Shown here one piece after another: positions 53,301 to 62,278 of a DNA stretch of 64,000 nucleotides; the stretch's first letter is position 1, and every line of letters starts with the position of its first letter. The position numbers and the translations under genes are program-made. Source of the DNA: an uncultured Corynebacterium sp. (lineage in GTDB: Bacteria > Actinomycetota > Actinomycetes > Mycobacteriales > Mycobacteriaceae); contig CALTYZ010000013.1 in assembly GCA_943913645.1 (NCBI GenBank), positions 4,705 through 68,704 of the forward strand, given 5' to 3'. The notes below the pieces were generated by a model. It was not told where the DNA came from and ran no database searches. It saw only the letters and a list, made by a program, of their open reading frames with translations.

Positions 53301-54096
53301 AATCATCCATGGTCAGCTTGCCGATACGAGCTCGCTCCACAACGTCTTCGTAGGCTGCAACGAATTGCTCGAAGGTCAGCGTCTCGCACTCTTTGATAGC
53401 AGCGACGACCAGTGAGCGTGAACCGTCTTTTTGCGGCAGATCAATAGCCAGGCCCAAGTTGATGTGCTCTGGCTGGACCGCGAAGGATTTCTTCTCCTCC
53501 TCGCGGTAGCTCTTGTTCATGTCCGGGTGCAGCTTGGTTGCCTGCACAATGGCGTAGCCGATGATGTGGGTGAAGGAAATTTTGCCGCCGCGGTTGCGTT
53601 TCATGTGGTCGTTGACCAGCGCGCGGTTTTCAAACATCAGCTTAACCGGCATATCGCGCACCGTGGTGGCCGTTGGCACCTCAAGTGACTCGTTCATGTT
53701 CTTGGCGATTGCCTTGAACGCACCTTTGAGCAGGGTTTCACCCGGCTCCACAGTGATATTGCCGATGTTGTCTAGCGGGGATGTTTTCGGCTTCGGTTTC
53801 GAGGCAGCCGACTTTGGTTTTGTTGCGGTGATCTTGGCGGCCTGGTCAACTCGCGTTTCACGCCCGTCTTGGCTCGGAGCCGCAGTGGAGCGCGCAACTT
53901 CAGGATCAGTCTTTGCCGTTGCGGTGCTTTCTTTCGTTGGTGCTACATGTGAGGCATTCTTGGCAGTCTTCGGCGCCCCTTTTTGTTCAAAGAGCTCGCG
54001 CCACTCTTCGTCCACGGAGGATGGATCCTCCTGGAACTGCTGGAACATCTCGTCGACCAGCCAGCTGTTCTGGCCGAATGTGGTTTCGCTGCTCAC
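50350..54096 (-). CDS. odhA: 2-oxoglutarate dehydrogenase OdhA (E1 fused to E2 catalytic domain)
   Basis: A 1248-residue TCA-cycle enzyme. Order: N-terminal FGQNSWLVDEMFQQF helix, Ala/Lys/Pro linker (about 30-115), succinyltransferase domain (about 116-360; catalytic His in TSTYDHRVIQG), then thiamine-dependent E1 (about 370-1248; DEREWLLDRMEAG, GMPHRGRLNVL, HGDASFTG, and the ThDP motif GDDPEAAAWV..NEADDP). There is no lipoyl domain, as in other corynebacterial OdhA, which borrows one from AceF/E2. Start is GTG 54096 with GGAAGG about 12 bases upstream. Confidence 0.97.
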   Translation of the reverse strand: MSSETTFGQNSWLVDEMFQQFQEDPSSVDEEWRELFEQKGAPKTAKNASHVAPTKESTATAKTDPEVARSTAAPSQDGRETRVDQAAKITATKPKSAASKPKPKTSPLDNIGNITVEPGETLLKGAFKAIAKNMNESLEVPTATTVRDMPVKLMFENRALVNDHMKRNRGGKISFTHIIGYAIVQATKLHPDMNKSYREEEKKSFAVQPEHINLGLAIDLPQKDGSRSLVVAAIKECETLTFEQFVAAYEDVVERARIGKLTMDDFSGVTIQLTNPGGIGTRHSIPRLTKGQGTIVGVGAMDYPAEFAGASEDRLAELGVGKLVTLTSTYDHRVIQGAESGEFLRDISQLLVDDKFWDHIFESLSIPYSPLRWAQDLPNTGINKDTRVMQLIQAYRSRGHLIADINPLRWQQPGLPKPDSRDLLIETHGLTIWDLDRTFHVGGFGGKETMTLREVISRLRAAYTLHVGAEFTHIMDRDEREWLLDRMEAGMPKPTRAEQKYILQKLNAAEAFENFLQTKYLGQKRFSLEGAETLIPLMDAVIDTAAGQGLDEVVIGMPHRGRLNVLFNIVGKPVATIFNEFEGNFKAAQQGGSGDVKYHLGFEGEHIQMFGDGEIKVSLAANPSHLEAVDPVLVGMARAKTDILKHQGGRADYPVVPLMLHGDASFTGLGVVQETLNISRLPGYSVGGTVHIVVNNQIGFTTTPDSGRSSYYATDLAKGFDCPVFHVNGDDPEAAAWVAQLATEYRREFGKDVFIDLICYRLRGHNEADDPTVTQPIMYERIGSHESVRTRYTKDLIGRGDITQEEAEIAAQDFHDQLDSVFSDVKASEGRPSEQTGITEAQQLTRGLDTSISEETFKRLAASYAELPEDFTPNKRLKNVLKNRGGSFEAGGIDWGWGELLAFGSLAEQGKFVRLAGEDSQRGTFTQRHAMLYNPDNGEGFSPLDHNAIESGNGGRFEVYNSALTEFAGLGFEYGYTIANHDAVVAWEAQFGDFANGAQTIIDEYISSGETKWGELSSLIMLLPHGYEGQGPDHSSARIERYLQLVAEGSMTIAQPSTPANHFHLLRRQALGEMKRPLVVFTPKSMLRNKAATSQPADFIEVDRFESVIDDPNFVRRGNEKLDGANHDKVETILLCSGKIYYELAKRKEKDGRDDVAIIRIEMLHPIPFNRLADAFANYPNAKQIRFVQDEPANQGAWPFYNEHLRNLVPDMPEMVRVARRAQSTTATGVAKVHQQEEKALLDEAFAK

Positions 54097-54184
54097 GGCA
54101 GTTGTTCGCCTTCCTTTTTTTCGTGTGCTGTACGTCGTATCGACAGAACTTCAAACCGACTCTAATTAAATATGCTCACCCAAC

Positions 54185-54198
54185 GCGAGCTCTCTCGC
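54185..54198. terminator. Small hairpin between odhA and the ABC exporter gene
   Basis: GCGAG and CTCGC form a 5-bp stem around CTCT, 35 bases after the exporter stop on the minus strand. It has no T-run. It may mark the end of the exporter transcript upstream of odhA; support is weak. Confidence 0.25.
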
Positions 54199-54232
54199 AA
54201 TTCCCTTTCGCACCGCCGGTCAACTACCCCCA

Positions 54233-57200
54233 TTATTGGTGGATATCCCACATTCTGGTGTAGCGGCCGCCGGCCTTGCGAAGCTCATCGTGCGTCCCAT
54301 CTTCAACGATGCGACCACCCGAAATCACAAGAATGCGATCCGCGCGCGCTGCGGTAGCAAGACGGTGTGCTACGACCACTGTAGTGCGCCCAGCCGTGGC
54401 GTATTCAAAAGCATCGAGCACCGCTTTTTCCGTCGCTGGATCGAGTGTCGCGGTAGCCTCATCAAACAGCACCACATCCGGCTCTAGCATCTCTGCTCGT
54501 GCGAGTGCGATAATTTGGCGCTGACCTGAACTCAGCCCGTGTCCGCGAGCTCGAACTTGAGCGTTGAACCCGCCAGGAATCCCAGCGATGATGCCAAGTC
54601 CGCCAACGCGACGGGTGGCATCTTCAATCTGTGCGGACGTTGCTTCAGGCACACCGTAGGCAATATTGTCCGCGACCGTGCCAGAAAACAGGTACGACTC
54701 TTGCGGCACCTGTGCGACTGCACGCCGCCACTGTGACAGCGGGAACGCGGCAACGTTGATCCCTGATGCGGTCACCGCGCCTTCGGTTGGATCGTAGAAT
54801 CGCGCCAGCAGCTTGACGACGCTCGATTTGCCCGCCCCGGTTGGCCCCACCAATGCCACCGTCTCCCCAGGTCGGAGGGTCAGATTCAGGTGGTCAATGG
54901 TGGGAGAGCTCGTGCTGTCGGGGTGGTAAGAAAATGAGACGTCGATAAGCGAAAGCTCACCTTGGGCAGCCCGACGAGCAGCGGGATTTGTGCCCGTATC
55001 CGGCACCGTTGGGCGCTGCGCGAGCAGGGTGGTGATGCGATCAAAACTCACAGTGGCTTGCTGCCACGAGTCGAAGACTTGCCCGAGCTGTTGAATCGGC
55101 CCATAGAGTTGGCTGAGATACATCGTGAATGCCACGAGGATGCCAACGGAGAGATCTCCCTCAGCGACGCGCTGTGCCCCGATGCCCACAACCGCTGCGG
55201 TCATGATCTGAGAGATGGCCTCCATCCCCGGGAAATAGGTGGCCATAAGGACGATGATGCGCATACGCAAACGCCGGTAGGTGTCCGATTCGGCGGCAAA
55301 CCCGCGCTCGGCAGGTGCCTGCCCGCAGTGCATCTGGGTGACGCGGATGCCGCCGATTAACTCAGCGAACTCCCCGTTGACCACTGAGGCTTGTGCGCGA
55401 GAGGCGGAATACAGCCTGGTAGCAAAAAGACGAAAGGCAACAGTTGCACCGACGATGACCGGGACCGCACCGAGAGCAACGAGGGTGAGACCAGGATCGG
55501 TTGCAATCAGCATTGCGCTGACCCCGATCAGGCTGCCTGCGGCCACAATGGCTTGTGCAAGGCCAGTTTGCAAAAACGACGACAACGTGTCGATATCGGT
55601 TGTCATGCGCGTCATAATCCTGCCGGACAAGCGCGATTCGAAATAATCCATCCCGAGCTGCTGCAGGTGGGCGTATGAGCGCAGTCGCAGACCGTAGAGC
55701 AAACGCTCCCCGGCGCGCGATGACAACACGGTCATCATTGCTTCTGCCGCCCAGGCGATAACGACGACGCCGAGCGCCGCTGCCCCCACGGTGAGAAGGA
55801 AATCCGAATTACGAGTCTCAATTCCTTGGTCAACGGCGGCGCGAATCAGGGTGGGAAAGGCGAGATCTGCAAAGACCCCGACCACCAAGAGCAGCACTGT
55901 GGCGGCGATCAGCCCGCGCACCGCGCGAAACAGGTTGGAGATCTTGAACGGGCTTGTGGGTTCACGCAGCCTGGCCAGCGTCGCTTCCGACAGTCCAGGG
56001 TGTTCGCTGGGGTGGGGCAGTGCTGCGATGCGGCGCGCAAGTTCCTTCGTTGGGGGAAGATGTGGTGATGGTGGCGCAACCTCAGGCCAAAGCGAGTCAG
56101 CTTGTGGCTTAGCTACGACAGGTGCAGTGTTGCACCCCTCAGGAGTCATTTTCTCAGGATTCATCGATGCTTGGTAGGCAGGGGTGCGCATCATGGTGTC
56201 GCGGTCACCGTCGGCGGCGACGCGCCCGCGATCGATAACGACTACCCGCTGCGCACGCTCCACGGTGGATTGGCGGTGTGCGACGGCAATTATGGTCACA
56301 CCTGCGAGGTGCTCGCGCAGGTTGTTCAGGATTATCGCCTCAGTTTCAGCGTCGATAGCTGAGGTCGCGTCATCGAGAATGAGGACTGCAGGTTGCGCGA
56401 TCAGCGCGCGGGCCAAAGCAATACGTTGACGCTGTCCGCCCGAAAGTGTTAACCCACGCTCACCAACGGGCGTGTCATAGCCCTGGGGTAGTGCGGTGAT
56501 GAACTCGTCTGCGCAGGCCAGTTGTGCCGCCTCGGACACGGCACTGACCAGTGCTGAACCGCTGAGTTCGTGGGGTGCTCCCACGGCGATATTGTCAAAC
56601 ACTGAGGTGGAATAGAGAAACGTTTCGTCGAAAACGCAGGTAACGGCCCCGCGCAGTGCATCGGGGCTCAGGGTGGGGTAGTTGATGGGGTTGCAGGAGG
56701 CGTCGAGAAGCGAAATGCGTCCTGCATCTGGAGTGTAGAACCCGCCTGCAAGCAGTACCGCCATGCTCTTGGCGCTGCCCGGTGGGCCGACAAGGGCAAC
56801 AGATTCGCCCGGCTGCACACGAAGTGAGAACTCATCGACAACGGTGTGACCACCAAGGCTTAAACTCACAGCATCAAACTCGATTCCCTTCGGGCCAGAG
56901 GGAACGGCAGTGACCGGGGCGTGCTGAATATCGGGGGCGAGCTTTAAGACGTCTTCGAGACGGTCGATGGAGCTCATGCCCATCTGCATGCGCACATATT
57001 GGTTAGTCAACGCCGCCATTTGTGCAGTCATTGAGCTCAGATATGCGGTGAAGGCAACAAACGCACCAAGTGAGATGCCACCACGAATCGCGGTGAGACC
57101 ACCGGCGACAATGGTGATGACGAGCGCGAGCTTCGGCAGTTGGGAAAGTACCGGTTGAAAACGGGCGGTGAGCTTCGCAGCGCGCATTTTCACCGCGTAG

Positions 57201-57877
57201 AGGTCTCGGCCCAGCGCGTCCAGGCGGTCAATCTCGCGCTGCTCTTGCCCGAACGCTTTGACTACGCGCACGCCCGACACTGTCTCTTCCACGTGCTGGG
57301 TCAGATCGGCTGAGGCTTGCTGGTTGACCCACGTTGCCGCATACAGCCAGCGGCGTGAGCGATTCGCCTCCCAGAGGATCAACGGAAGCAAAACGAGTGC
57401 GCACAGCGTCAAGGGCACGTCCATGGCGAACATGACCACCAAGGTGGCCACCAGCTGCAGCGCACGGGTCAAAAACATCGGTGCCGATGCCAGCACCATA
57501 TGAAACTGGTTCAGGTCCGTAATTGAGCGCGACACGATTTGGCCCGCGCTGAGCGCATCCTGCCCAGGGCCGTCAAGGCGGTGCATCGTTTTCAGCAGCT
57601 CCACTCGCAGCCAGTGTTGCGAGTTGGACGCAAAACGCCCTGATGTGAACCGCCGCGTCCAGTTCATCGCGTAGGTGGCGAGGGCGACGGCCACCATGAG
57701 CCACGCAATGTGCGGGATTGAGCCTGGGCTCGTGCCCGTGGCAACGTCAACGGCTCGGCCCGTCATCGCCGGCAGCGAAGTCTGCAACAGCGCACTGACT
57801 GCGGCGGTAAGAAACGCCAACGTGGCAGCACCGGTGTTTGCCCGGAATGACCGTACGATCAGTGAGCTGCCGCGCAC
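54233..57877 (-). CDS. Single-chain ABC exporter (two half-transporters fused)
   Basis: About 1214 residues, arranged TMD1-NBD1-TMD2-NBD2, each TMD with six helices. NBD2 is canonical in Walker A (GPTGAGKSS) and Walker B (VVLFDEATATLD). NBD1 has an altered Walker A (GPPGSAKS) and Walker B LILDDATS, with Asp in place of the catalytic Glu; the NBD2 signature is LSSGQ. This is the pattern of an exporter with one degenerate ATP site. Substrate unknown (drug or lipid). GTG 57877 avoids the 98-base overlap that ATG 57979 would need; both are possible. Confidence 0.9.
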   Translation of the reverse strand: MRGSSLIVRSFRANTGAATLAFLTAAVSALLQTSLPAMTGRAVDVATGTSPGSIPHIAWLMVAVALATYAMNWTRRFTSGRFASNSQHWLRVELLKTMHRLDGPGQDALSAGQIVSRSITDLNQFHMVLASAPMFLTRALQLVATLVVMFAMDVPLTLCALVLLPLILWEANRSRRWLYAATWVNQQASADLTQHVEETVSGVRVVKAFGQEQREIDRLDALGRDLYAVKMRAAKLTARFQPVLSQLPKLALVITIVAGGLTAIRGGISLGAFVAFTAYLSSMTAQMAALTNQYVRMQMGMSSIDRLEDVLKLAPDIQHAPVTAVPSGPKGIEFDAVSLSLGGHTVVDEFSLRVQPGESVALVGPPGSAKSMAVLLAGGFYTPDAGRISLLDASCNPINYPTLSPDALRGAVTCVFDETFLYSTSVFDNIAVGAPHELSGSALVSAVSEAAQLACADEFITALPQGYDTPVGERGLTLSGGQRQRIALARALIAQPAVLILDDATSAIDAETEAIILNNLREHLAGVTIIAVAHRQSTVERAQRVVVIDRGRVAADGDRDTMMRTPAYQASMNPEKMTPEGCNTAPVVAKPQADSLWPEVAPPSPHLPPTKELARRIAALPHPSEHPGLSEATLARLREPTSPFKISNLFRAVRGLIAATVLLLVVGVFADLAFPTLIRAAVDQGIETRNSDFLLTVGAAALGVVVIAWAAEAMMTVLSSRAGERLLYGLRLRSYAHLQQLGMDYFESRLSGRIMTRMTTDIDTLSSFLQTGLAQAIVAAGSLIGVSAMLIATDPGLTLVALGAVPVIVGATVAFRLFATRLYSASRAQASVVNGEFAELIGGIRVTQMHCGQAPAERGFAAESDTYRRLRMRIIVLMATYFPGMEAISQIMTAAVVGIGAQRVAEGDLSVGILVAFTMYLSQLYGPIQQLGQVFDSWQQATVSFDRITTLLAQRPTVPDTGTNPAARRAAQGELSLIDVSFSYHPDSTSSPTIDHLNLTLRPGETVALVGPTGAGKSSVVKLLARFYDPTEGAVTASGINVAAFPLSQWRRAVAQVPQESYLFSGTVADNIAYGVPEATSAQIEDATRRVGGLGIIAGIPGGFNAQVRARGHGLSSGQRQIIALARAEMLEPDVVLFDEATATLDPATEKAVLDAFEYATAGRTTVVVAHRLATAARADRILVISGGRIVEDGTHDELRKAGGRYTRMWDIHQ

Positions 57878-57881
57878 GAAA

Positions 57882-58847
57882 CTACTGTTTCGAGACCGAG
57901 TCGGCGGCGGTAACCGCCCGTGGTGTGCTCGGCTCGCTATTGTGCTTCGCATTGTGCTCAGCTCGTTTCTTTTTGCCACGTTTTCCCCGGCCGAACACGC
58001 CCCAAATCCATGCGGCGAACCGTGCCGGATTCGAGCTTAAGCCCGATTCGGACGAGTCACGCGCCGGCAGCGGGTCGGCAAATTGCGCCGGAACAGAACC
58101 CAGACTGCCCTGAACGTTGGTGATAATGATGTCTGTCATCTTCCGATTCGCAGCAATTCCGGCGGCCGCGCCAAGTCCGAGGGGCAGGAGTTTGCCAAAC
58201 CAGGCTCGTCGCATCCGCTTGTTCATTGAGCGCATCGCGATCCGGGTGAGAACACTGTTCGCCTCCGCTAAGCCCGGGCCCGAAAACCGAGAAAGCATGG
58301 CCTTATTCGGTATGGCTTGGGCGTTTTCGCCCAGCAGCGCGTCTACGACCGCGACGCCTTTCGAACCCATCAACGTGGTCAAAACGATCGCGCGCCGACG
58401 CTCCGGATCAACGATGTCTTCTCCGCGCAGGTAGGCAGAGGCAACGGTATAGAACGCGGCCAGGTCGAGGAAAAGGACCGACTCGCCGGCGATTGCTGCC
58501 GCACCGGTTACCAGGCCAATGCCCGGTACCGCGGCTGCCGCACCGACACCAGCACCAGTACCGGTGGCGGTATTGCGGAAGTGCTTCGACATCAGCTCTT
58601 GAATTTGCTGCGGTGACGCTTGCGGATTCTGGCGTCGCAGCCAGTGCACGTAGGCGCGGATCGTTCCAGTTTGCAAGTGCACGGCGGTGTCGACAGCGTT
58701 GATGAACGCGCGACCGAGGGGCCCGGCTTCCCGCTGAAGCTGGGCAGGGTCGGAGGCAAGCACATCCGTGATGACTTCCTGAGCGGACTGTTCATCCGCC
58801 TGCGTGTTTTCAATTCCTCGCCGGTCTTTGCGCGAGCGTCCGAGCAT
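57882..58847 (-). CDS. Membrane-associated protein of unknown function
   Basis: A 321-residue protein. A charged N-terminus (about 1-100) leads into a Gly/Ala-rich hydrophobic hairpin (GTGAGVGAAAAVPGIGLVTGAAAIAGES, about 103-130), a second hydrophobic segment LLPLGLGAAAGIAANRKM, and a Lys/Arg-rich tail. Related proteins are adjacent to the odhA exporter in corynebacteria. The strong AAGGAGG before ATG 58847 sets the start. No function is assigned. Confidence 0.72.
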   Translation of the reverse strand: MLGRSRKDRRGIENTQADEQSAQEVITDVLASDPAQLQREAGPLGRAFINAVDTAVHLQTGTIRAYVHWLRRQNPQASPQQIQELMSKHFRNTATGTGAGVGAAAAVPGIGLVTGAAAIAGESVLFLDLAAFYTVASAYLRGEDIVDPERRRAIVLTTLMGSKGVAVVDALLGENAQAIPNKAMLSRFSGPGLAEANSVLTRIAMRSMNKRMRRAWFGKLLPLGLGAAAGIAANRKMTDIIITNVQGSLGSVPAQFADPLPARDSSESGLSSNPARFAAWIWGVFGRGKRGKKKRAEHNAKHNSEPSTPRAVTAADSVSKQ

Positions 58848-59057
58848 ATTTGGCTGCCTCCTTGGCTGAATATATCTGTGGGTCAAGACGGAGCAAGACA
58901 CCATCGGGCTAGTGTAAGCGTCTGTGGGCCGCAGTGGTGCCCAGAAACGTAACGGCTGCATTATCCAGCGTATATACAGCGCAAGTACAGGAATCGTGTA
59001 CTGGTGAACCAACAACCGACCCGAAGCTGGACACCCCCGCTGTCTAGGCTGGTGACC

Positions 59058-60665
59058 ATGACTGCCGAGGTGACGTATGAGGTGCCCACCGTTGCGGGCC
59101 GCGTACGTGGTGTTTTGCATCCCAGGACGGGGGTGCGCACGTGGAGGGGAGTTCCATACGGGGCGACCACAGCGCGAGCCCACCGGTTTCGCGCCCCTCG
59201 CCCCCGCGAGCCGTGGGAGGGCGTGCGAGACGCCACCCGTTTTGCGCCACCGGCAATGCAGGGCAGCTTCGGCTGGAAGGACAGTGTTACTGGCACAGAA
59301 GATTGCCTCACACTTGACATAGTGCGGCCAGACACCGACGAGATTCTACCGGTCGTTGTCTATTTTCACGGCGGCACGTTTGTCACTGGTGCGAGCAATG
59401 AGCGGGTGCTGCGCGGATACTACCTTTCCCAGGCCACTGATGTTGTCTATGTTTCTGTGAACTTCCGCCTCGGTGTGCTCGGCTATTTAGATTTCCGCTC
59501 CATTGGTACGGATTGCGTAGCTAACCCAGCCCTTCTGGATCAGATTCAGGCGCTGGAATGGGTCCACGCCAACATCGGTAATTTCGGCGGCGATGCTGAC
59601 CGGGTAACCATCATGGGTGAATCAGCAGGAGGGGCTGCGGTCATCCACCTCATGTGCGCCCCGGCAGCGCGAGGGCTGTTTCACGGGGCTGTTGCCCAGT
59701 CACCGCCAGCAGCAAGTGTCCACTCACGCGTCCAGGCCGCGATGTGGGTGCGTGAACTCATCGACGGCATGGGCATGTCACGCCTCTCCACCCTGGAGGA
59801 TTTGCGCCAGGCCGACGCTGAAGATCTTGTCCGCGTCGGGCAGTCGATGTTGCTCAACGGCAAGGAACTTGTCCAGTTCAACACGAGCTTCATGCCGACT
59901 GTTGACGGCACCACTTTGCCAGAGCATCCGATTGACATGTTTGAGCGCGGTGGGCAGGCCGCGGTTCCGCTCATCATTGGCACGAATTCGGAAGAGGCCA
60001 GCTTTGCCAAGGCGATGTATCAGACCACACGGCAGCGCCAGCGTGCAGCGCACCGGGCACTTTCGGTCTATGACCCCGACAACGTACACCAGGTAATGGA
60101 GGCATATGGGTATGTGGGGGGACGTGCGGACTTCGCAGATCTCATTGCTGATGCGGTGTTTTGGGCGCCCTCTGTGATGTTGGCGACTGCGCACCGGCGC
60201 GTTGCGCCGACGTGGATGTACCGCTTCGAGTACGCCTCAGCCACGATGCGCCGACTTGGGCTTGGGGCGATGCATACTGCCGACTTGGTCGCGGTTTTTG
60301 GTGATGCGTATGCGACGCGCGCTTCTCGTATCGACCGGTTTGGTTCGAAGGAGGACTTTGAGGAGGTCAGCCGGCGCATGCAATATCACTGGGGCGAGTT
60401 CTTCCACCATGGTCGGCCTGGTTGGGAGTGGCCGCCCTACGGGTTTCGTGATGAGAACAAACCCGGGCGTGCCACCGCGGTGTTTGATAGTGAGCTGCAC
60501 GTTGAATTGGACCCGAAGGCGGATCAAAGGCGCGCATGGGAAGGCTTTGACATGCGCGAATGGGGCAACGGCCGCGCGGATCTGATGGATTCGTTGGCAA
60601 CATTTTTCGGTTTTGCTGCCCCGGACGATGGGTGGCCGAAACCCGATGCGGGAGATGCACGCTAG
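59058..60665 (+). CDS. Type B carboxylesterase
   Basis: A 535-residue alpha/beta hydrolase. The nucleophile is S189 in GESAGG; the oxyanion region is VVYFHGGTFVTG; IGTNSEEASFA supplies the acidic member, and GAMHTADLVAVFG the His. EDCLTLDIVRP is the second type B signature. There is no signal peptide, so it is probably cytoplasmic. ATG 59058 marks the start of homology (MTAEVTYEV); GTG 59004 is an alternative. Confidence 0.88.
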   Translation: MTAEVTYEVPTVAGRVRGVLHPRTGVRTWRGVPYGATTARAHRFRAPRPREPWEGVRDATRFAPPAMQGSFGWKDSVTGTEDCLTLDIVRPDTDEILPVVVYFHGGTFVTGASNERVLRGYYLSQATDVVYVSVNFRLGVLGYLDFRSIGTDCVANPALLDQIQALEWVHANIGNFGGDADRVTIMGESAGGAAVIHLMCAPAARGLFHGAVAQSPPAASVHSRVQAAMWVRELIDGMGMSRLSTLEDLRQADAEDLVRVGQSMLLNGKELVQFNTSFMPTVDGTTLPEHPIDMFERGGQAAVPLIIGTNSEEASFAKAMYQTTRQRQRAAHRALSVYDPDNVHQVMEAYGYVGGRADFADLIADAVFWAPSVMLATAHRRVAPTWMYRFEYASATMRRLGLGAMHTADLVAVFGDAYATRASRIDRFGSKEDFEEVSRRMQYHWGEFFHHGRPGWEWPPYGFRDENKPGRATAVFDSELHVELDPKADQRRAWEGFDMREWGNGRADLMDSLATFFGFAAPDDGWPKPDAGDAR

Positions 60666-60806
60666 CCGCTGACACAGTACGTGTGTGGGAAGCGTTCAGC
60701 GCAGTGGCTTCGCACGGTTAGCACCTGGCGGGGCTTTCCTGGCTAGGCTAGGGCAGGCCTGGTGTCAACCGTGGCAAATACCTCAACGTAGGAAGGCAGA
60801 CCCGTA

Positions 60807-61643
60807 ATGAGCTTTTTCGAGGAGATCGCCGCCGCCCTCGACCGCGACGGTGTCGAGTCACGCGTTCATGATGAGACAATGTTCGTCCCAATCACAGCGG
60901 ACGTGGAGATTCAGTTCGTGGAAATCGATGCGCATCTGCCCGCCGCGAATGTTTATATCGCCGCAGCCGACGTGGATGAGGATGACGACGATTTTGAGGC
61001 GGTGTTGGTTTCCGTTGTCTTCTCGGTAGAGGATGCGGTGCAAACGGTAGCGAACCATATGGCGACTGATCAGGTGGTCACCGTGCTCCGGGATTTGCTT
61101 GAGGGCACAGATGAGCGGATTGGCGATTTGGAATTCTTCCAGGATCGCGTTACCCCGGAGCTGGTGCGCGCCGAGGTCGGTGACAACGCGGAGCTACAGG
61201 TGCTGGTTCAGGTAGTCGGTGGGGTGCCGTGCGCTGATGTGCAGTTTGTCGCGCTGTGCGAGGACTATGACGACCTGATGGATGACGCGATTGGTGAGTT
61301 ATGGGAATCGGATGGGGATGCGGAATTATCGGAAGAAGACCGCATCCGCATGTTCCAGACTGTGCACGGTGAGGCCATAGGCGAGTCGGAGGTGCTTGAC
61401 CTCGGCCGGTTCAGTGACTTTGATCGGCTCTTTGAAGTGCTTTCTCTAGCCGCTGACCACGCTGAGGACTGGGAGGCGCAGCTGTTGCCGGTTGAAGATG
61501 ACTTCGATGAGCCTGACGTTTACGACATTTTCGGCCATGATGATGCAGATGACACGGATGACTCTGACGATGCTGATGATGTGGCCGATGCGCCAACTGG
61601 TATCGATCCTGAAGGAGCCATTGACACACAGGACGAGGTCTAG
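60807..61643 (+). CDS. Acidic YbjN-domain protein
   Basis: A 278-residue, strongly acidic soluble protein. Two YbjN/type III chaperone-like halves can be seen (about 5-95 and 115-230: MSFFEEIAAALDRDGVESRVHDE.. and LGRFSDFDRLFEVLSLAADHAEDWE). The tail (about 235-278) is almost only Asp, Glu, Ala and Thr. Function unknown; YbjN proteins are linked to stress. GGAAGG lies about 12 bases before the ATG. Confidence 0.75.
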   Translation: MSFFEEIAAALDRDGVESRVHDETMFVPITADVEIQFVEIDAHLPAANVYIAAADVDEDDDDFEAVLVSVVFSVEDAVQTVANHMATDQVVTVLRDLLEGTDERIGDLEFFQDRVTPELVRAEVGDNAELQVLVQVVGGVPCADVQFVALCEDYDDLMDDAIGELWESDGDAELSEEDRIRMFQTVHGEAIGESEVLDLGRFSDFDRLFEVLSLAADHAEDWEAQLLPVEDDFDEPDVYDIFGHDDADDTDDSDDADDVADAPTGIDPEGAIDTQDEV

Positions 61644-61653
61644 CCTGGTCAGG

Positions 61654-62160
61654 TTAGGCAGCTGGTAGGTTGGCAAACATCGCTGCTGGGGCTGCAACGG
61701 GGTTGAAATCGCTATCGACAAGCCACACATAACTCACAGCGCGCAACGATGGCACCTCATGCACTGCCTCGATGGCACCATCGGGCACCAGCGCGCGGAC
61801 CCAGGCTTCGGTGACTCGGCAATCTGGCGGTTGACCACTGGCATCCGTCAAATGTAGATCCACAAGGTAGGCGGGTACCTGTGTTTGCCCATAGGAGTGG
61901 AGGCGGGCACGCGCTCGCGGTCCGACTCTGCGGCGGGTGAGTGCGGCTTTGAGTCGCGGGCCCGAACCGATCCGCGGGAGGGATTTTGTTGGTGGGCGCC
62001 ACGTGCTCGTCGCCCGGGCGAGTGAACGTGGGTGGTGGATGATTGAGCGCAGCGCAGCCACGGCGTCTGCGTGGTGGTGAGTGATCTCAGCTGTGTAGGC
62101 TGCCGTCGTTGGGGATACGTCTTGTGCGGGGCGTTGGAAAAATTCTGGTGATGTGAACAT
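61654..62160 (-). CDS. Protein of unknown function
   Basis: A 168-residue soluble protein, basic in the middle (GPRLKAALTRRRVGPRARARLH), with a C-terminal stretch AYLVDLHLTDASGQPPDCRVTEAWVRALVPDG and AVSYVWLVDSDFNPV. It is not recognised. ATG 62160 (MFTSPEFF) is preferred to the upstream ATG. It converges on the YbjN-like gene with 10 bases between and diverges from the MFS gene. Confidence 0.6.
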   Translation of the reverse strand: MFTSPEFFQRPAQDVSPTTAAYTAEITHHHADAVAALRSIIHHPRSLARATSTWRPPTKSLPRIGSGPRLKAALTRRRVGPRARARLHSYGQTQVPAYLVDLHLTDASGQPPDCRVTEAWVRALVPDGAIEAVHEVPSLRAVSYVWLVDSDFNPVAAPAAMFANLPAA

Positions 62161-62208
62161 GCGTTGGAGTGTAACGGGCCATCCACACATGCAACCTGTC
62201 GATTTCGA

Positions 62209-62237
62209 ACAAACATTCTATGGTTTGGTGTGTTTGT
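62209..62237. promoter_or_regulatory. Inverted repeat between divergent genes, candidate operator
   Basis: ACAAACA and TGTTTGT form perfect 7-base arms separated by 15 bases. They lie 41-70 bases before the MFS start and about 50 bases before the divergent gene, a place where a local repressor could act on both promoters. Confidence 0.35.
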
Positions 62238-62278
62238 CCGTGATGTCACATTTCGAGCTACCCTGACTAAAGAAAGAT

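Noticed and set aside
50350..57979. odhA and the neighbouring exporter reading frame both give exactly 1248 residues
   Set aside because: The proteins share no similarity and the exporter start is uncertain; a coincidence.
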